Both the position numbers and the translations under genes were made by a program. Of a stretch of 21,402 bases of DNA, positions 1 through 7,725 are shown in pieces (position 1 is the first letter of the stretch; each line of letters starts with the position of its first letter). Source of the DNA: Hungateiclostridiaceae bacterium UBA3934 (GTDB taxonomy: Bacteria; Bacillota; Clostridia; Acetivibrionales; DTU013); NCBI GenBank assembly GCA_002385815.1, contig DGEE01000160.1, forward strand, positions 2,763-24,164, in the 5' to 3' direction. The notes beneath the pieces were generated by a model. The model ran no database searches and was not told where the DNA came from. It saw only the letters and a list, made by a program, of their open reading frames with translations.

Positions 1-821
1 GGTTTCAGTTCCGATTTCTTTATTGCTTTGCCGCCTTTGGCCTGATCCCTGGATTTCCTTTCAATGCTGATCCCAAAATGATTGTAAACATATTTGACAA
101 ATCCGGAGCAGTCAAATCCTTTAGTTGTCTCGCCTCCCCACTTGTATTTGATTCCGATAAGTGTTTTGGCATAATCGACAAGCTCCTGCCTGTCAACTAT
201 ATCTGAACCGGTGCGTTGCGTCTCTTGTGTTTCCGCTTCCTCTTTCGATTTTGACCCGTCCTGCGTCACATCTTCATCCTGGATTTCCGGATCATTGCTG
301 TCTGCTGCCAACCTGCCTGCCTGAGTACCTCCTCTGGAAACCTGCTCCTCCCTGACTGATACCCAGTCGCTGTGCATCCAGCCGTACCGTTCTTCTCCTA
401 TGGCCACGCGGTACCATTTGCCTGCGTGTTCGAATATTTCGACCTTTGTTCCTTTTTTGAATTGTGTCAGTACTTCAGCCTTTGTATCTGGTTTGCTTCT
501 GACATTTACCACTGATCCGGTGACAATACCCGATGCGATGCTCTTATCCCTTACCAGCAGCCAATCCTGGTGCATCCAGCCATAAGCATCATTGTAACAG
601 ACATGATACCAGTCTTCTTTGCTGTCGATGACTGTGACTTTTGTGCCCTTTTTCAGTTGGAGCAGGACTTTTGAAGAAAGACTCGGTTCTTTCCTGAAAT
701 TGACGACAGTGCCGGTTACGACACCAGTCTTCTCAGAAGCTGCCGAAATCGTATTGCTCATTGCGAAAACTGTAATCACTGCTGCTGCCAGGGACAGCAT
801 CAGTTTTTTCGATACATTCAT
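1..821 (-). CDS. Secreted SH3b-SH3b-NlpC/P60 cell-wall hydrolase, 3' end cut by window edge
   Basis: About 273 residues are visible and the frame runs open off the left edge. Residues 1-28 form a signal peptide (KK, then a hydrophobic stretch, then SAAS). Two bacterial SH3 domains follow at about 30-90 and 95-155, each with a VVNxR start and a YGWMHxDW end. A charged, low-complexity linker (about 160-200) leads into an NlpC/P60 domain starting near VDRQELVDYAKTLIG, with the catalytic-Cys motif DCSGF (Cys238). The catalytic His lies beyond the window. Known members cleave peptidoglycan stem peptides (D-Glu-meso-DAP bonds) outside the membrane, and SH3b domains bind the wall. The start ATG is at 821, with AGGAG at 829-833. 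The gene has its own promoter (971-998) and a long leader. The family call is firm; the exact bond cut is inferred. Confidence 0.93.
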   Translation of the reverse strand, partial: MNVSKKLMLSLAAAVITVFAMSNTISAASEKTGVVTGTVVNFRKEPSLSSKVLLQLKKGTKVTVIDSKEDWYHVCYNDAYGWMHQDWLLVRDKSIASGIVTGSVVNVRSKPDTKAEVLTQFKKGTKVEIFEHAGKWYRVAIGEERYGWMHSDWVSVREEQVSRGGTQAGRLAADSNDPEIQDEDVTQDGSKSKEEAETQETQRTGSDIVDRQELVDYAKTLIGIKYKWGGETTKGFDCSGFVKYVYNHFGISIERKSRDQAKGGKAIKKSELK

Positions 822-964
822 CAGTTATCTCCTGTTTACGGTCTCCGAATTCAACTACGGAACCGGATACTGCTGTCTGCTCAGCCATAATGTCTTGTGC
901 CGACTCCCGCCACACCCTCTTAATAAGGAAGTTACAGCTTTATTCCGGCACATAATACCTCGAC
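822..964 (-). ncRNA. Structured 5' leader of the NlpC/P60 gene, possible cis-regulatory RNA
   Basis: The leader contains a perfect 7-bp pairing, TGTGCCG with CGGCACA, enclosing about 43 nt, and the flanking ATGTC/GACAT segments could extend it. A second hairpin pairs CGGT-CCG with CGG-ACCG around a 10-nt loop just upstream of the AGGAG site, placed so that it could affect ribosome access. Genes for such hydrolases are often controlled by the ydaO c-di-AMP riboswitch, but I do not see that family's conserved segments here. The class is therefore unassigned and its regulatory role is inference. Confidence 0.35.
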
Positions 965-970
965 ATGAAT

Positions 971-998
971 ATTATACCTTACACGTTTTTTTTGTCAA
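971..998 (-). promoter_or_regulatory. Sigma-A promoter of the NlpC/P60 gene
   Basis: Read on the minus strand, a perfect TTGACA (993-998) is followed after 16 bp by a perfect TATAAT (971-976). Transcription would start near 964, giving an untranslated leader of about 140 nt before the ATG at 821. The promoter lies beyond the end of the GNAT gene, so the hydrolase can be transcribed independently of it. Confidence 0.85.
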
Positions 999-1039
999 CC
1001 AAATTGGAAATAATGCGGTTCAGTACTGTATAGCTGGTT

Positions 1040-1651
1040 TTACTGCAGTGTCTTCCGCATAATAATGACATTATATTTCTGATTATCGCTGAACAATTCT
1101 TTTTCCACCCGGTTTATCTCTGCAAAGCCGAGCTTCTCCCAGAAGCGCAGACCCGGGATGTTTTCTCCGAGAACTGAAACGTAAACCTCCGATATCTGCA
1201 ACTCCTGCCTCAGACACCCGATAACCAGCTGTACCGCTCTGCTGCCTGTACCTTTTCTGCGGCATGCAGGCAGGATCGAGAGCTGTCTTATCCATAAGAC
1301 ATGACCGAGGACAGTTCCGGAAACCATCCCCGCAAAGCTGATGTCTGTTTTCCCGTCCCCTCCCCGTACACTCTTCAGATAAATCCCTGAAGCAAAGCTC
1401 TTGTCTTCAGACCCGGTATATCCGAGCCTTGACTTCACCTCCGATATCGGGACAAACCCATCCATACCCGTAGCATAACGGATATCGTTCCCGCTGTTGT
1501 AGAGCATTGCAGCATCCTGCAGGCTGCGGTCATCAATAGGTTTTATCAGTATGACAGGATCATCTGCCATGATATCGATCAATCTGATACCCCACATTTC
1601 AGAAATTTGGTTTCTGCCGCTAAAAGTACTTTCCAGCCTGGGCAACTGCAT
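1040..1651 (-). CDS. GNAT-family N-acetyltransferase
   Basis: The protein has 203 residues from the chosen start. The C-terminal half shows the GNAT fold: a beta strand LSILP, the acetyl-CoA pyrophosphate loop CRRKGTGS (about residues 131-138, matching RxxGxG) and the typical late motif FWEKLGF (about 170-176), ending in a last strand YNVIIMRKT. Such enzymes transfer an acetyl group from acetyl-CoA to an amine; the substrate cannot be read from the sequence. The frame stays open upstream to 1804, but that start would overlap the DUF72 gene by 127 bp. I prefer the ATG at 1651, 26 bp after the DUF72 stop, although its GAGG is 14 nt away and weak. ATGs at 1597 and 1570 are alternatives. It is probably co-transcribed and translationally coupled with DUF72. 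Confidence 0.8.
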   Translation of the reverse strand: MQLPRLESTFSGRNQISEMWGIRLIDIMADDPVILIKPIDDRSLQDAAMLYNSGNDIRYATGMDGFVPISEVKSRLGYTGSEDKSFASGIYLKSVRGGDGKTDISFAGMVSGTVLGHVLWIRQLSILPACRRKGTGSRAVQLVIGCLRQELQISEVYVSVLGENIPGLRFWEKLGFAEINRVEKELFSDNQKYNVIIMRKTLQ

Positions 1652-1677
1652 TACACAAATCAGTGCCTCATCTGCAG

Positions 1678-2457
1678 CTACACATTGCCCAGATAACCCA
1701 TCAGTACTTTGGCATTTTCTATGGCTTTCCCTTTCGGGTGATTGTTGAATGACACAAGGGTCACAGCTGCTCCGTCCTCCATCTCTCTCAACCTTCCGAT
1801 CCACTCCAGCAGTTCATTGTTGCTGTACAGATAGTCATACCTTTCGGAGCCTTCCCCTGAGTACCATTTTGATGCATTCCTCCCGTGAAGACGGAGATAT
1901 GCCGTCTTTGACGTTACAGCTATAACATTGTTGATCAAGCCGCGTACAGCGGGTGCATCAACACAGACAAATCCAAGCTCTTCACGCCTCATGAAATCGA
2001 ACACTTCGCCTCTTACCCACTCTCTGTTCCTGAACTCTATGCAGAGCTCATATCCGCTGAAGTGATCTCTAAGCCTTTTGAGATGATCGAGATTCTTGCT
2101 GTTGTAATGGAAGGAGTACGGAAACTGGGCCAATATACAGGACAGCTTTCCACTCTCGATGATCGGCGAAAGAGAATAGATAAATTTTTCCGCTTCTTCT
2201 TTCCCGCAATTCCTCTCATGTGTGAAGCCGCCAAATAGCTTGACAGCAAACGTGAAATCCTGAGGCGTTTTTCTGTCAAGTCCCTGGAACAATTTCATGC
2301 CGGGCATATGATAATATGTGGCATTGATTTCGACAAAACTGAAGTGCTGTGCGTAATATTCCAGCATCTCAGCTGACTTAATCCCCTGGGGATAAAAAGG
2401 GCCCACCCAGTCTGCATAAGAGTATCCTGCAGTACCGACTCTGATCATACCCACCAC
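1678..2457 (-). CDS. DUF72 (YecE-like) family protein
   Basis: The protein has 259 residues, the usual size for DUF72, a TIM-barrel-like family of unknown biochemical role. Diagnostic segments are IRVGTAGYSYADWVGPFYP at the N-terminus, FVEINATYYHMP, FTFAVKLFGGFTHER and a C-terminal block ending VTLVSFNNHPKGKAIENA. The start is uncertain. The GTG at 2457 has AAAGG six nt upstream, while an in-frame ATG at 2448 gives MIRVGTAGYSY, closer to the usual family start but with no well-spaced site. The GNAT gene follows 26 bp downstream on the same strand. No convincing promoter is seen upstream. The family call is strong; no function is assigned. Confidence 0.9.
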   Translation of the reverse strand: MVGMIRVGTAGYSYADWVGPFYPQGIKSAEMLEYYAQHFSFVEINATYYHMPGMKLFQGLDRKTPQDFTFAVKLFGGFTHERNCGKEEAEKFIYSLSPIIESGKLSCILAQFPYSFHYNSKNLDHLKRLRDHFSGYELCIEFRNREWVRGEVFDFMRREELGFVCVDAPAVRGLINNVIAVTSKTAYLRLHGRNASKWYSGEGSERYDYLYSNNELLEWIGRLREMEDGAAVTLVSFNNHPKGKAIENAKVLMGYLGNV

Positions 2458-2605
2458 TCTTTACCTTTCTTTTTGGATACCACGCCATCCGTGTCAAAAT
2501 ACTATTCCACAAAAAAACATTAATTCCTTCCACCTGGCAGCAAATATCAGGCGTTCCGCAAATAAAAATTCCCACGCAGCAGTAGTCGACAAAATACATT
2601 TTTAA

Positions 2606-2634
2606 TTGATTTATACATATCCTTAAGTTATACT
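2606..2634 (+). promoter_or_regulatory. Sigma-A promoter of the decarboxylase beta/gamma genes
   Basis: TTGATT (2606-2611) is followed after 17 bp by TATACT (2629-2634). The predicted start is near 2641, leaving a leader of about 55 nt with GGGAGAG at 2685-2691 before the ATG at 2697. A promoter directly before the beta gene means no alpha or biotin-carrier gene lies upstream in this transcript. Confidence 0.7.
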
Positions 2635-2696
2635 ATACCATGGAAATGAGCTGCAAATGTTTGTTTCCGTACTATTAACATGTCGGGAGAGATACT

Positions 2697-3929
2697 ATGG
2701 ACGAATTACTGGCTGGATTTACAAGTATTGACCTGAAGATGGTCATAATGTATTTGATCGGTCTGACACTGATAGTATTGGCGATTAAAAAGAATTATGA
2801 GCCAATGCTGCTGTTGCCCATCGGGTTCGGTGCCATTTTGGTAAACCTTCCCCAATCAGTGGTCAAATACGCTTCTATTGCAAGTGAACCCGACCTTTTT
2901 GTAACCGACTTCATAAGGAACAATCCCGGAACAGAGCACTTGTTCAAACACTACATTGAAATCAACGGAGCATACTACAAATATGAACCGGGTATACTGG
3001 AGATATTGCTGGAATCAGGGATCCTTACGGAGCTTTTCCCTGTACTCATATTCATCGGTATTGGCGCCATGATCGATTTCACACCTCTGTTCAAAAATCC
3101 TGTGATGATATTCTTCGGGGCGGCGGCACAGTTCGGTATTTTTGCAACACTGCTGGTGGCCATCGCTTTTGGCTTTGACCTGAAGACCGCATCAGCAATA
3201 GGCATTATAGGCGCTGCGGATGGCCCGACAGCCATCTATGTGGCCAGTAAATTTGCAAGGGACTATTTCGGTCCCATATCGGTCGCAGCCTATTCATACA
3301 TGTCACTGGTCCCGATAATACAGCCGCCGGTCATCAGACTCCTGACGACCAGAAAAGAACGGCTGATAAGAATGGAATACAGGGAAGAAAAAGTCTCGAA
3401 ATTCGTACTGATCGCCTTTCCTATCGCTGTCACGCTGATAGCCGGGATCGTGGCACCAATAAGCGTTCCGCTGGTGGGTTCACTCATGTTCGGTAACCTG
3501 ATAAGAGAGTGCGGTGTGCTCGAAAGGCTTTCCCAGGCAGCACAGAATGAGCTTTCCAACCTTGTGACATTGCTGCTTGGCATAACCATAGGTTCAACCA
3601 TGCTGGCTGACAACTTCCTGAGGCCTGAAACATTGCTTATACTGGCCATGGGCCTTGTGGCATTTGTATTCGATACGGCCGGAGGTGTCATGTTTGCCAA
3701 GTTCCTGAACCTGTTTCGCAAAAAAGACAACAAATTCAATCCAATGATCGGTGCAGCAGGCATATCGGCATTCCCCATGTCTGCGAGGGTCATCCAGAGG
3801 ATGGCTCAGAAAGAGGATCCTACCAACTTCGTGCTCATGCAGGCTGTCAGCGCCAATGTATCCGGGCAGCTCGGTTCGATCGTGGCCGGAGGTCTGATAC
3901 TTGCGCTGGTACCGATACTGGTTGGCTAA
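2697..3929 (+). CDS. Sodium ion-translocating decarboxylase, beta subunit
   Basis: The 410-residue polytopic membrane protein matches the OadB/GcdB/MmdB family along its whole length. These subunits take CO2 from carboxybiotin and pump Na+ out of the cell. Clear family blocks are NYEPMLLLPIGFGAI, FIGIGAMIDFTPL, GAADGPTAIY with the functionally essential Asp (Asp175 here, Asp203 in the Klebsiella protein), SYMSLVPIIQPP and VPLVGSLMFGNLIRECGV. The C-terminus includes GAAGISAFPMSARV and ends in a final membrane helix. Start: ATG with GGGAGAG 5 nt upstream. A small gamma-like gene follows after 27 bp. No alpha (carboxyltransferase) or biotin-carrier gene is in the window, so the substrate (oxaloacetate, methylmalonyl-CoA, glutaconyl-CoA or malonate) cannot be decided. 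Confidence 0.93.
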   Translation: MDELLAGFTSIDLKMVIMYLIGLTLIVLAIKKNYEPMLLLPIGFGAILVNLPQSVVKYASIASEPDLFVTDFIRNNPGTEHLFKHYIEINGAYYKYEPGILEILLESGILTELFPVLIFIGIGAMIDFTPLFKNPVMIFFGAAAQFGIFATLLVAIAFGFDLKTASAIGIIGAADGPTAIYVASKFARDYFGPISVAAYSYMSLVPIIQPPVIRLLTTRKERLIRMEYREEKVSKFVLIAFPIAVTLIAGIVAPISVPLVGSLMFGNLIRECGVLERLSQAAQNELSNLVTLLLGITIGSTMLADNFLRPETLLILAMGLVAFVFDTAGGVMFAKFLNLFRKKDNKFNPMIGAAGISAFPMSARVIQRMAQKEDPTNFVLMQAVSANVSGQLGSIVAGGLILALVPILVG

Positions 3930-3956
3930 CTCAGTGTTATGTAAGGAGGATAAAAA

Positions 3957-4121
3957 ATGCTGGATTTTTTGATCAATGGCACTGATATACAGAAAGGATT
4001 ATTCGTCACCCTGGTCGGGATGATCGGTGTATTTTCAGTACTGATACTGTTCTATCTGATCATCAAATTGTTCTCAGGAGCATTCTTTAATACAGGGAAA
4101 CAGCAGGATCAGGGACAGTAA
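3957..4121 (+). CDS. 54-residue single-helix membrane protein, probable decarboxylase gamma (OadG-like) subunit
   Basis: ATG at 3957 follows a perfect AAGGAGG with good spacing, and the frame closes with TAA at 4119-4121. The peptide has a short N-terminal segment, one strong transmembrane stretch (about residues 15-40: FVTLVGMIGVFSVLILFYLI) and a polar Gln-rich tail. OadG-type subunits have this design: one helix near the N-terminus, with a cytoplasmic tail that binds the alpha subunit. It is shorter than typical OadG (about 80 residues) and lacks the His-rich tail of the Klebsiella protein. The assignment rests on size, topology and its place 27 bp after the beta gene. Confidence 0.75.
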   Translation: MLDFLINGTDIQKGLFVTLVGMIGVFSVLILFYLIIKLFSGAFFNTGKQQDQGQ

Positions 4122-4142
4122 CTTTGATACGGGATACGATAC

Positions 4143-4168
4143 GGACTGCCGCAGAAATGCGGCAGTCC
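4143..4168 (+). terminator. Perfect 11-bp hairpin with GAAA loop, terminator or attenuator
   Basis: GGACTGCCGCA and TGCGGCAGTCC pair perfectly around a GNRA loop (GAAA). Only TTCT follows before the purine-rich ribosome site of the next gene, so as an intrinsic terminator it is incomplete. It sits in the 63-bp gap between the gamma-like gene and the glycosyltransferase-pyruvyl transferase gene. It may limit read-through or protect the upstream mRNA end. Confidence 0.55.
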
Positions 4169-4184
4169 TTCTATGGAGGTAAAT

Positions 4185-6443
4185 ATGAAGGTAGTTCACA
4201 TAATCGGCGGCGGTGATGTAGGAGGAGCAAAAACACATATGCTCTATTTGCTCAGGGAATTGTCGCGGCATATGGAAGTAAAGCTCATCAGCCTCCGCCC
4301 CGGTGTTTTTGCTGATGATGCAAGAGCTTTGGGCATCGATGTCACAGTGGTCAAATCCGCCAACATATTCAGTGACATCCGCAAGGTGAAAAAAATCATC
4401 AAGGAAGGCAATTATGACATAGTACACTCCCATGGGGCCAAAGCCAACATATTTTCGCTGGTCGCGTGCAGAAAGACCGACATACCGACAGTCACCACCG
4501 TCCACAGCGATTACAGGCTCGATTATATGCACAGTCTGCCCAAAAGGCTGACCATAGGGCTGATAAATTCCATTGCCCTTCGATTCATAGAAAACCATAT
4601 AGGCGTCTCGGACAACTTCAGAAAGATGCTTATCGAAAGAAAATTCAATCCGCTGGATATCTATGTGCTATATAATGGGATAGATTTTTCACAGTCCGCC
4701 ACTCATTATTCGAGAGAAAAATTCCTGGCGAAATATGGACTCGATTTTAAAGATGACGAAGTAATAGTCGGTATAGCAGCAAGGCTTTACCCTGTCAAAA
4801 ACATTGAGACAATAGTCCGGGCTGCACATATTGTGAAAGCCCGGAACAGAAAGGTCAAATTCCTCATAGGAGGCGATGGCGAAGACCGGAAAAGGCTGGA
4901 GTCGCTGGCTGCAGAACTGGATCTTCTGGACACAGTGTTCTTCCTCGGCTGGCAGGATGATCCCAATGAACTGATGAGCACCATAGATATCAGTGTGCTT
5001 ACTTCAATCAGCGAGAGCTTTGCATACTCCATACTGGAAGGCGCCAGGTTTAAAAAAGCTACCATCAGCACCCGTGTAGGCGGGATCCCTGATCTCATCG
5101 AAAACGGAACAAATGGCTATCTGTTTGAGCCCGGCGATGTGGACCATTTTGCCCGGCTGATCCTTGAACTGGCTGCCGATGAAAACAAACGCCGCAAAAT
5201 GGGAGAACGTCTCTACAAAAAGGCCTGTGAAAAATATTCCGTCGAAAGTATGGGACGCACCCAAATACATATATATGAAAACATTCTCGGGAAAAAGGCC
5301 TCTGCAGGTGCCGGGCGCAAGGATTATGACGCCATCATCTCAGGCTATTACGGTTTCAGAAATGTAGGTGATGATGCACTTCTGATGTCGATCCTCAAGG
5401 ATCTTAAAAGCTTCCGGCCACATATACGTCTTTTGGTCTTATCCAAAACGCCCATCGAAACAGCAAAAGATTTCCACGTTGCATCCATAAACAGAGCAAG
5501 TCCGATCCGTATCTACAGGGCAATGAAAAAATCCAGGGCCTTCATATATGGCGGCGGAAACCTGTTGCAGGACAATACCAGTACAAGATCGCTCATGTTT
5601 TACCTCAGCATGGTATGGCTTGCAAAAAAGCTTGGCCTGAAGGTCATGTTCTATGCAAACGGAATAGGTCCGCTGAAAAAACGGATGAACAGGCTGCTGA
5701 CGAAAAAGATAATAAACAGGGTGGATGTGATCACATTAAGGGAAGCTTTGTCCTTCGACGAACTCAGACATCTTGAGATCAGCAAGCCCAGGATACTCAT
5801 GACAGCAGATGCTGCTGTCACCGTAACTGACGGAGTCGGCAATATCGATACCGGTATCATGGAAAGACTGGGCCTTGTGGACACCGGACCGCTGTTGGGC
5901 ATTTCGCTCCGCAAATACCCCGGCCATGAACGGGTCGGTCATGAGGAATACGAAAAGATCATATCCCGGGCCATCGACCGCATGGTGGAAAAATACGGCG
6001 TATATCCGGTATTTTTCCCGATGCAGCATCCCGATGATGTGCCCATATTGGAAAATGTGGCGTCCATGATGGAAAGTGATAGCTTTGTTGTGAAAGACAA
6101 GCTGGATATCTTTGAAACATATGACCTGATTTCTTCAATGCATATGCTGCTCGGGATGAGGCTCCATGCACTGATCTTCTCGGCTATGGCATCAGTACCC
6201 ATGGTCGGTCTCGTCTACGACCCCAAAATACAGGGTTTTCTGGACTGCATCGACCAGCCTTCTGCAGGTAATGTCCTGGAGCTGGAGTATGAAAAGCTGG
6301 TTAAACTGATGGAACATGTGTGGGAAAACCGCAGCGAGATAAAAAGGCAATTGTCTGAATCCATGCCCGGACTTAAGGAAAAGGCCTATGAAAACGCCAG
6401 AGTTGCAGTAGAGCTTATCTCGGGAGCAAAACCGGCTGTCTGA
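4185..6443 (+). CDS. Fused GT4 glycosyltransferase and CsaB-type polysaccharide pyruvyl transferase
   Basis: The 752-residue protein has two enzymes in one chain. Residues 1 to about 370 form a GT-B glycosyltransferase of family 4: GGGDVGGAKTHML near the N-terminus, GIAARLYPVKN, and the nucleotide-sugar EX7E signature ESFAYSILE followed by STRVGGIPDLIENGTNG. From about residue 380 a CsaB domain begins (DYDAIISGYYGFRNVGDDALL), with FIYGGGNLLQD, ANGIGPL, ADAAVTV and MRLHALIFSAMASVPMVGLVYD. CsaB adds pyruvate ketals from PEP to secondary wall polymers, the ligand for SLH-domain S-layer proteins. The fusion implies that sugar addition and pyruvylation are coupled on one wall-glycan precursor at the cytoplasmic face. 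The in-frame ATG at 4173 overlaps the ribosome site; GGAGG at 4175-4179 serves the ATG at 4185. Confidence 0.92.
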   Translation: MKVVHIIGGGDVGGAKTHMLYLLRELSRHMEVKLISLRPGVFADDARALGIDVTVVKSANIFSDIRKVKKIIKEGNYDIVHSHGAKANIFSLVACRKTDIPTVTTVHSDYRLDYMHSLPKRLTIGLINSIALRFIENHIGVSDNFRKMLIERKFNPLDIYVLYNGIDFSQSATHYSREKFLAKYGLDFKDDEVIVGIAARLYPVKNIETIVRAAHIVKARNRKVKFLIGGDGEDRKRLESLAAELDLLDTVFFLGWQDDPNELMSTIDISVLTSISESFAYSILEGARFKKATISTRVGGIPDLIENGTNGYLFEPGDVDHFARLILELAADENKRRKMGERLYKKACEKYSVESMGRTQIHIYENILGKKASAGAGRKDYDAIISGYYGFRNVGDDALLMSILKDLKSFRPHIRLLVLSKTPIETAKDFHVASINRASPIRIYRAMKKSRAFIYGGGNLLQDNTSTRSLMFYLSMVWLAKKLGLKVMFYANGIGPLKKRMNRLLTKKIINRVDVITLREALSFDELRHLEISKPRILMTADAAVTVTDGVGNIDTGIMERLGLVDTGPLLGISLRKYPGHERVGHEEYEKIISRAIDRMVEKYGVYPVFFPMQHPDDVPILENVASMMESDSFVVKDKLDIFETYDLISSMHMLLGMRLHALIFSAMASVPMVGLVYDPKIQGFLDCIDQPSAGNVLELEYEKLVKLMEHVWENRSEIKRQLSESMPGLKEKAYENARVAVELISGAKPAV

Positions 6444-6472
6444 TCACTGCCCCCCTCTGGGGTCTGTATCAG
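6439..6472. terminator. Weak hairpin between convergent genes
   Basis: CTGAT...GCCCC and GGGGT...ATCAG can form two 5-bp helices separated by an internal loop, at the end of the csaB-fusion gene and before the end of the opposing NTPase gene. There is no T-rich tail on either strand, so terminator function is only a guess from position. Confidence 0.25.
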
Positions 6473-6520
6473 AAAGCCTCTTGCGCAGGAAACCCTGAGA
6501 TCCGGCAGCTCGTATATGTT

Positions 6521-7609
6521 TCAGGCATAGCTGAGGATTTTCCGTATTATCTCATCCTGCTTATTCTTTATCCCGTCATAGTCCATATGGGGTATGTAAA
6601 AAGCTTCAAGCTCATCATGGAGCTGCCTGGCTTCAGATATCATTTCGACAGCCTTGCCGAGGAGTTTGTCAAATTCATGCTCATTATAGTCGAGTTCCGT
6701 TGATAATTTACTTATCCTCCTGTCATCGAGCAGTTGTCTGAAGTCTACTTTTTTAACAGCGCACGCATCTGTGGAATGGTGCTTCACAGCAGTCGAAAAC
6801 GCAGTATTGAGCCCCGGTATTATCAAATGCTCGAGTTTATCCGGATCAAAACCACAGTAAAATGCTTCCACGTCAAAGCCCGTTTCGACTGCAACCGTTT
6901 TGATCTTCTCAAGCACCACATCCGTTCCGGAACCAGGAAAACCTTTAAAAACATATATGCTATCCAGTGTCATCAGGTCATCCACGTAACTGACCACCCC
7001 ATCCGGTGTAATGGCACTTGCAAACAGGCAGCGCAGCTTTCCCGGTTTGTCAGCAGGCGGAAGCCCGTCGAAAAGCGTCCCGATGCATCCACGGGCGATG
7101 GAACTTAGTCCGGCCCTGTCCATGGCATGTTCGTACAATGACGCGCTGTCATCGTATATGTAAGAGGCAGCCTTCAGATATCTGTAAGCCCTCTGGAAAA
7201 AAACACTCATAGCGCTTCTCGTTTCAATGATTTGCTTCTTTTTTCCTGTGAGAGCCTCTTCGTTCCAGTATTCGCCCAGGTTTATGATCTCATCAACAGC
7301 ACCGGGCGTCTCAGGATCTGTCACATGCGGTGCTGTGCCGTCCAGCAGCGCCACTTTCAGTTTTGGTATGACCAGACCGTCGAGACTCCTGCTGTCGCTG
7401 GAACAGTGCATATGTTCCACGTCATATCCCTGACCCGTCATGACCTCCGATATGTTTTTCATAAAGGTGCTCTTCCCCGTTCCGGGACCGCCCTTCAATA
7501 TAAATATCCTTCTGGCATCATCCTGGCATATGATCTGATCGAATCTGTTATAAAAGCCCTTAAAGGTGTTACCGCCAGGAAACATATTTCTTATTTTGCC
7601 TTTTTGCAT
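6521..7609 (-). CDS. Tandem P-loop NTPase (PRK06851-like), second P-loop degenerate
   Basis: The 362-residue protein resembles a Firmicutes family of uncharacterised ATPases with two homologous halves. The first half has an intact Walker A, KGGPGTGKST (residues 39-48), then HCSSDSRSLDGLVIP and DGTAPHVTDPETPGAVDEIINLG. The second half begins near residue 215 with YVFKGFPGSGTDVVL, where the expected GKS/T is GTD, so the catalytic Lys is missing; FDVEAFYCGFDPDKLEHLIIPGL follows, mirroring the first half. The segment expected to match the first half's DGTAPH block is also diverged (FSTAVKHHS). The function of the family is not known to me. The open frame begins upstream at 7651, but AGGAGG seven nt before the ATG at 7609 fixes that start. 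It is divergent from gntR. Confidence 0.75.
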   Translation of the reverse strand: MQKGKIRNMFPGGNTFKGFYNRFDQIICQDDARRIFILKGGPGTGKSTFMKNISEVMTGQGYDVEHMHCSSDSRSLDGLVIPKLKVALLDGTAPHVTDPETPGAVDEIINLGEYWNEEALTGKKKQIIETRSAMSVFFQRAYRYLKAASYIYDDSASLYEHAMDRAGLSSIARGCIGTLFDGLPPADKPGKLRCLFASAITPDGVVSYVDDLMTLDSIYVFKGFPGSGTDVVLEKIKTVAVETGFDVEAFYCGFDPDKLEHLIIPGLNTAFSTAVKHHSTDACAVKKVDFRQLLDDRRISKLSTELDYNEHEFDKLLGKAVEMISEARQLHDELEAFYIPHMDYDGIKNKQDEIIRKILSYA

Positions 7610-7682
7610 CCGGCCACCTCCTGCTATCATCTGATTTATAATATGCCCCATACAACTTATTGATTCAGTTGTGAAAATTGTA

Positions 7683-7711
7683 TGGACTTTTTGCTTCTTC
7701 AGGTATATAAT
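7683..7711 (+). promoter_or_regulatory. Probable promoter of the gntR gene
   Basis: TATAAT at 7706-7711 is preceded after 17 bp by TGGACT (4 of 6 matches to TTGACA). Transcription would start near 7718, immediately before the palindromic operator at 7726-7737. That is a placement suited to autorepression. Confidence 0.5.
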
Positions 7712-7725
7712 AAGTCATAGATAGA

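Noticed and set aside
733..915. 60-residue minus-strand frame beginning in the hydrolase leader
   Set aside because: It starts with GTG inside the structured leader and runs through the signal-peptide region in another frame; the peptide has no recognisable feature.
822..976. ydaO (c-di-AMP) or SAM-I riboswitch in the hydrolase leader
   Set aside because: The gene type suggests ydaO, and CTTATTAAGAG plus GGTG resembles part of SAM-I, but the other conserved segments of either class are absent. It is kept as an unclassified structured leader.
1652..1804. Longer N-terminus of the GNAT protein (254 residues)
   Set aside because: It would overlap the DUF72 coding region by 127 bp, has no GNAT-like sequence and is simply the DUF72 gene read in another frame.
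3290..3793. 167-residue minus-strand open frame
   Set aside because: It lies entirely within the decarboxylase beta-subunit gene and is a shadow of it.
4074..4598. 174-residue minus-strand open frame
   Set aside because: It is antisense to the gamma-like gene end and the glycosyltransferase start, and shows no family motif.
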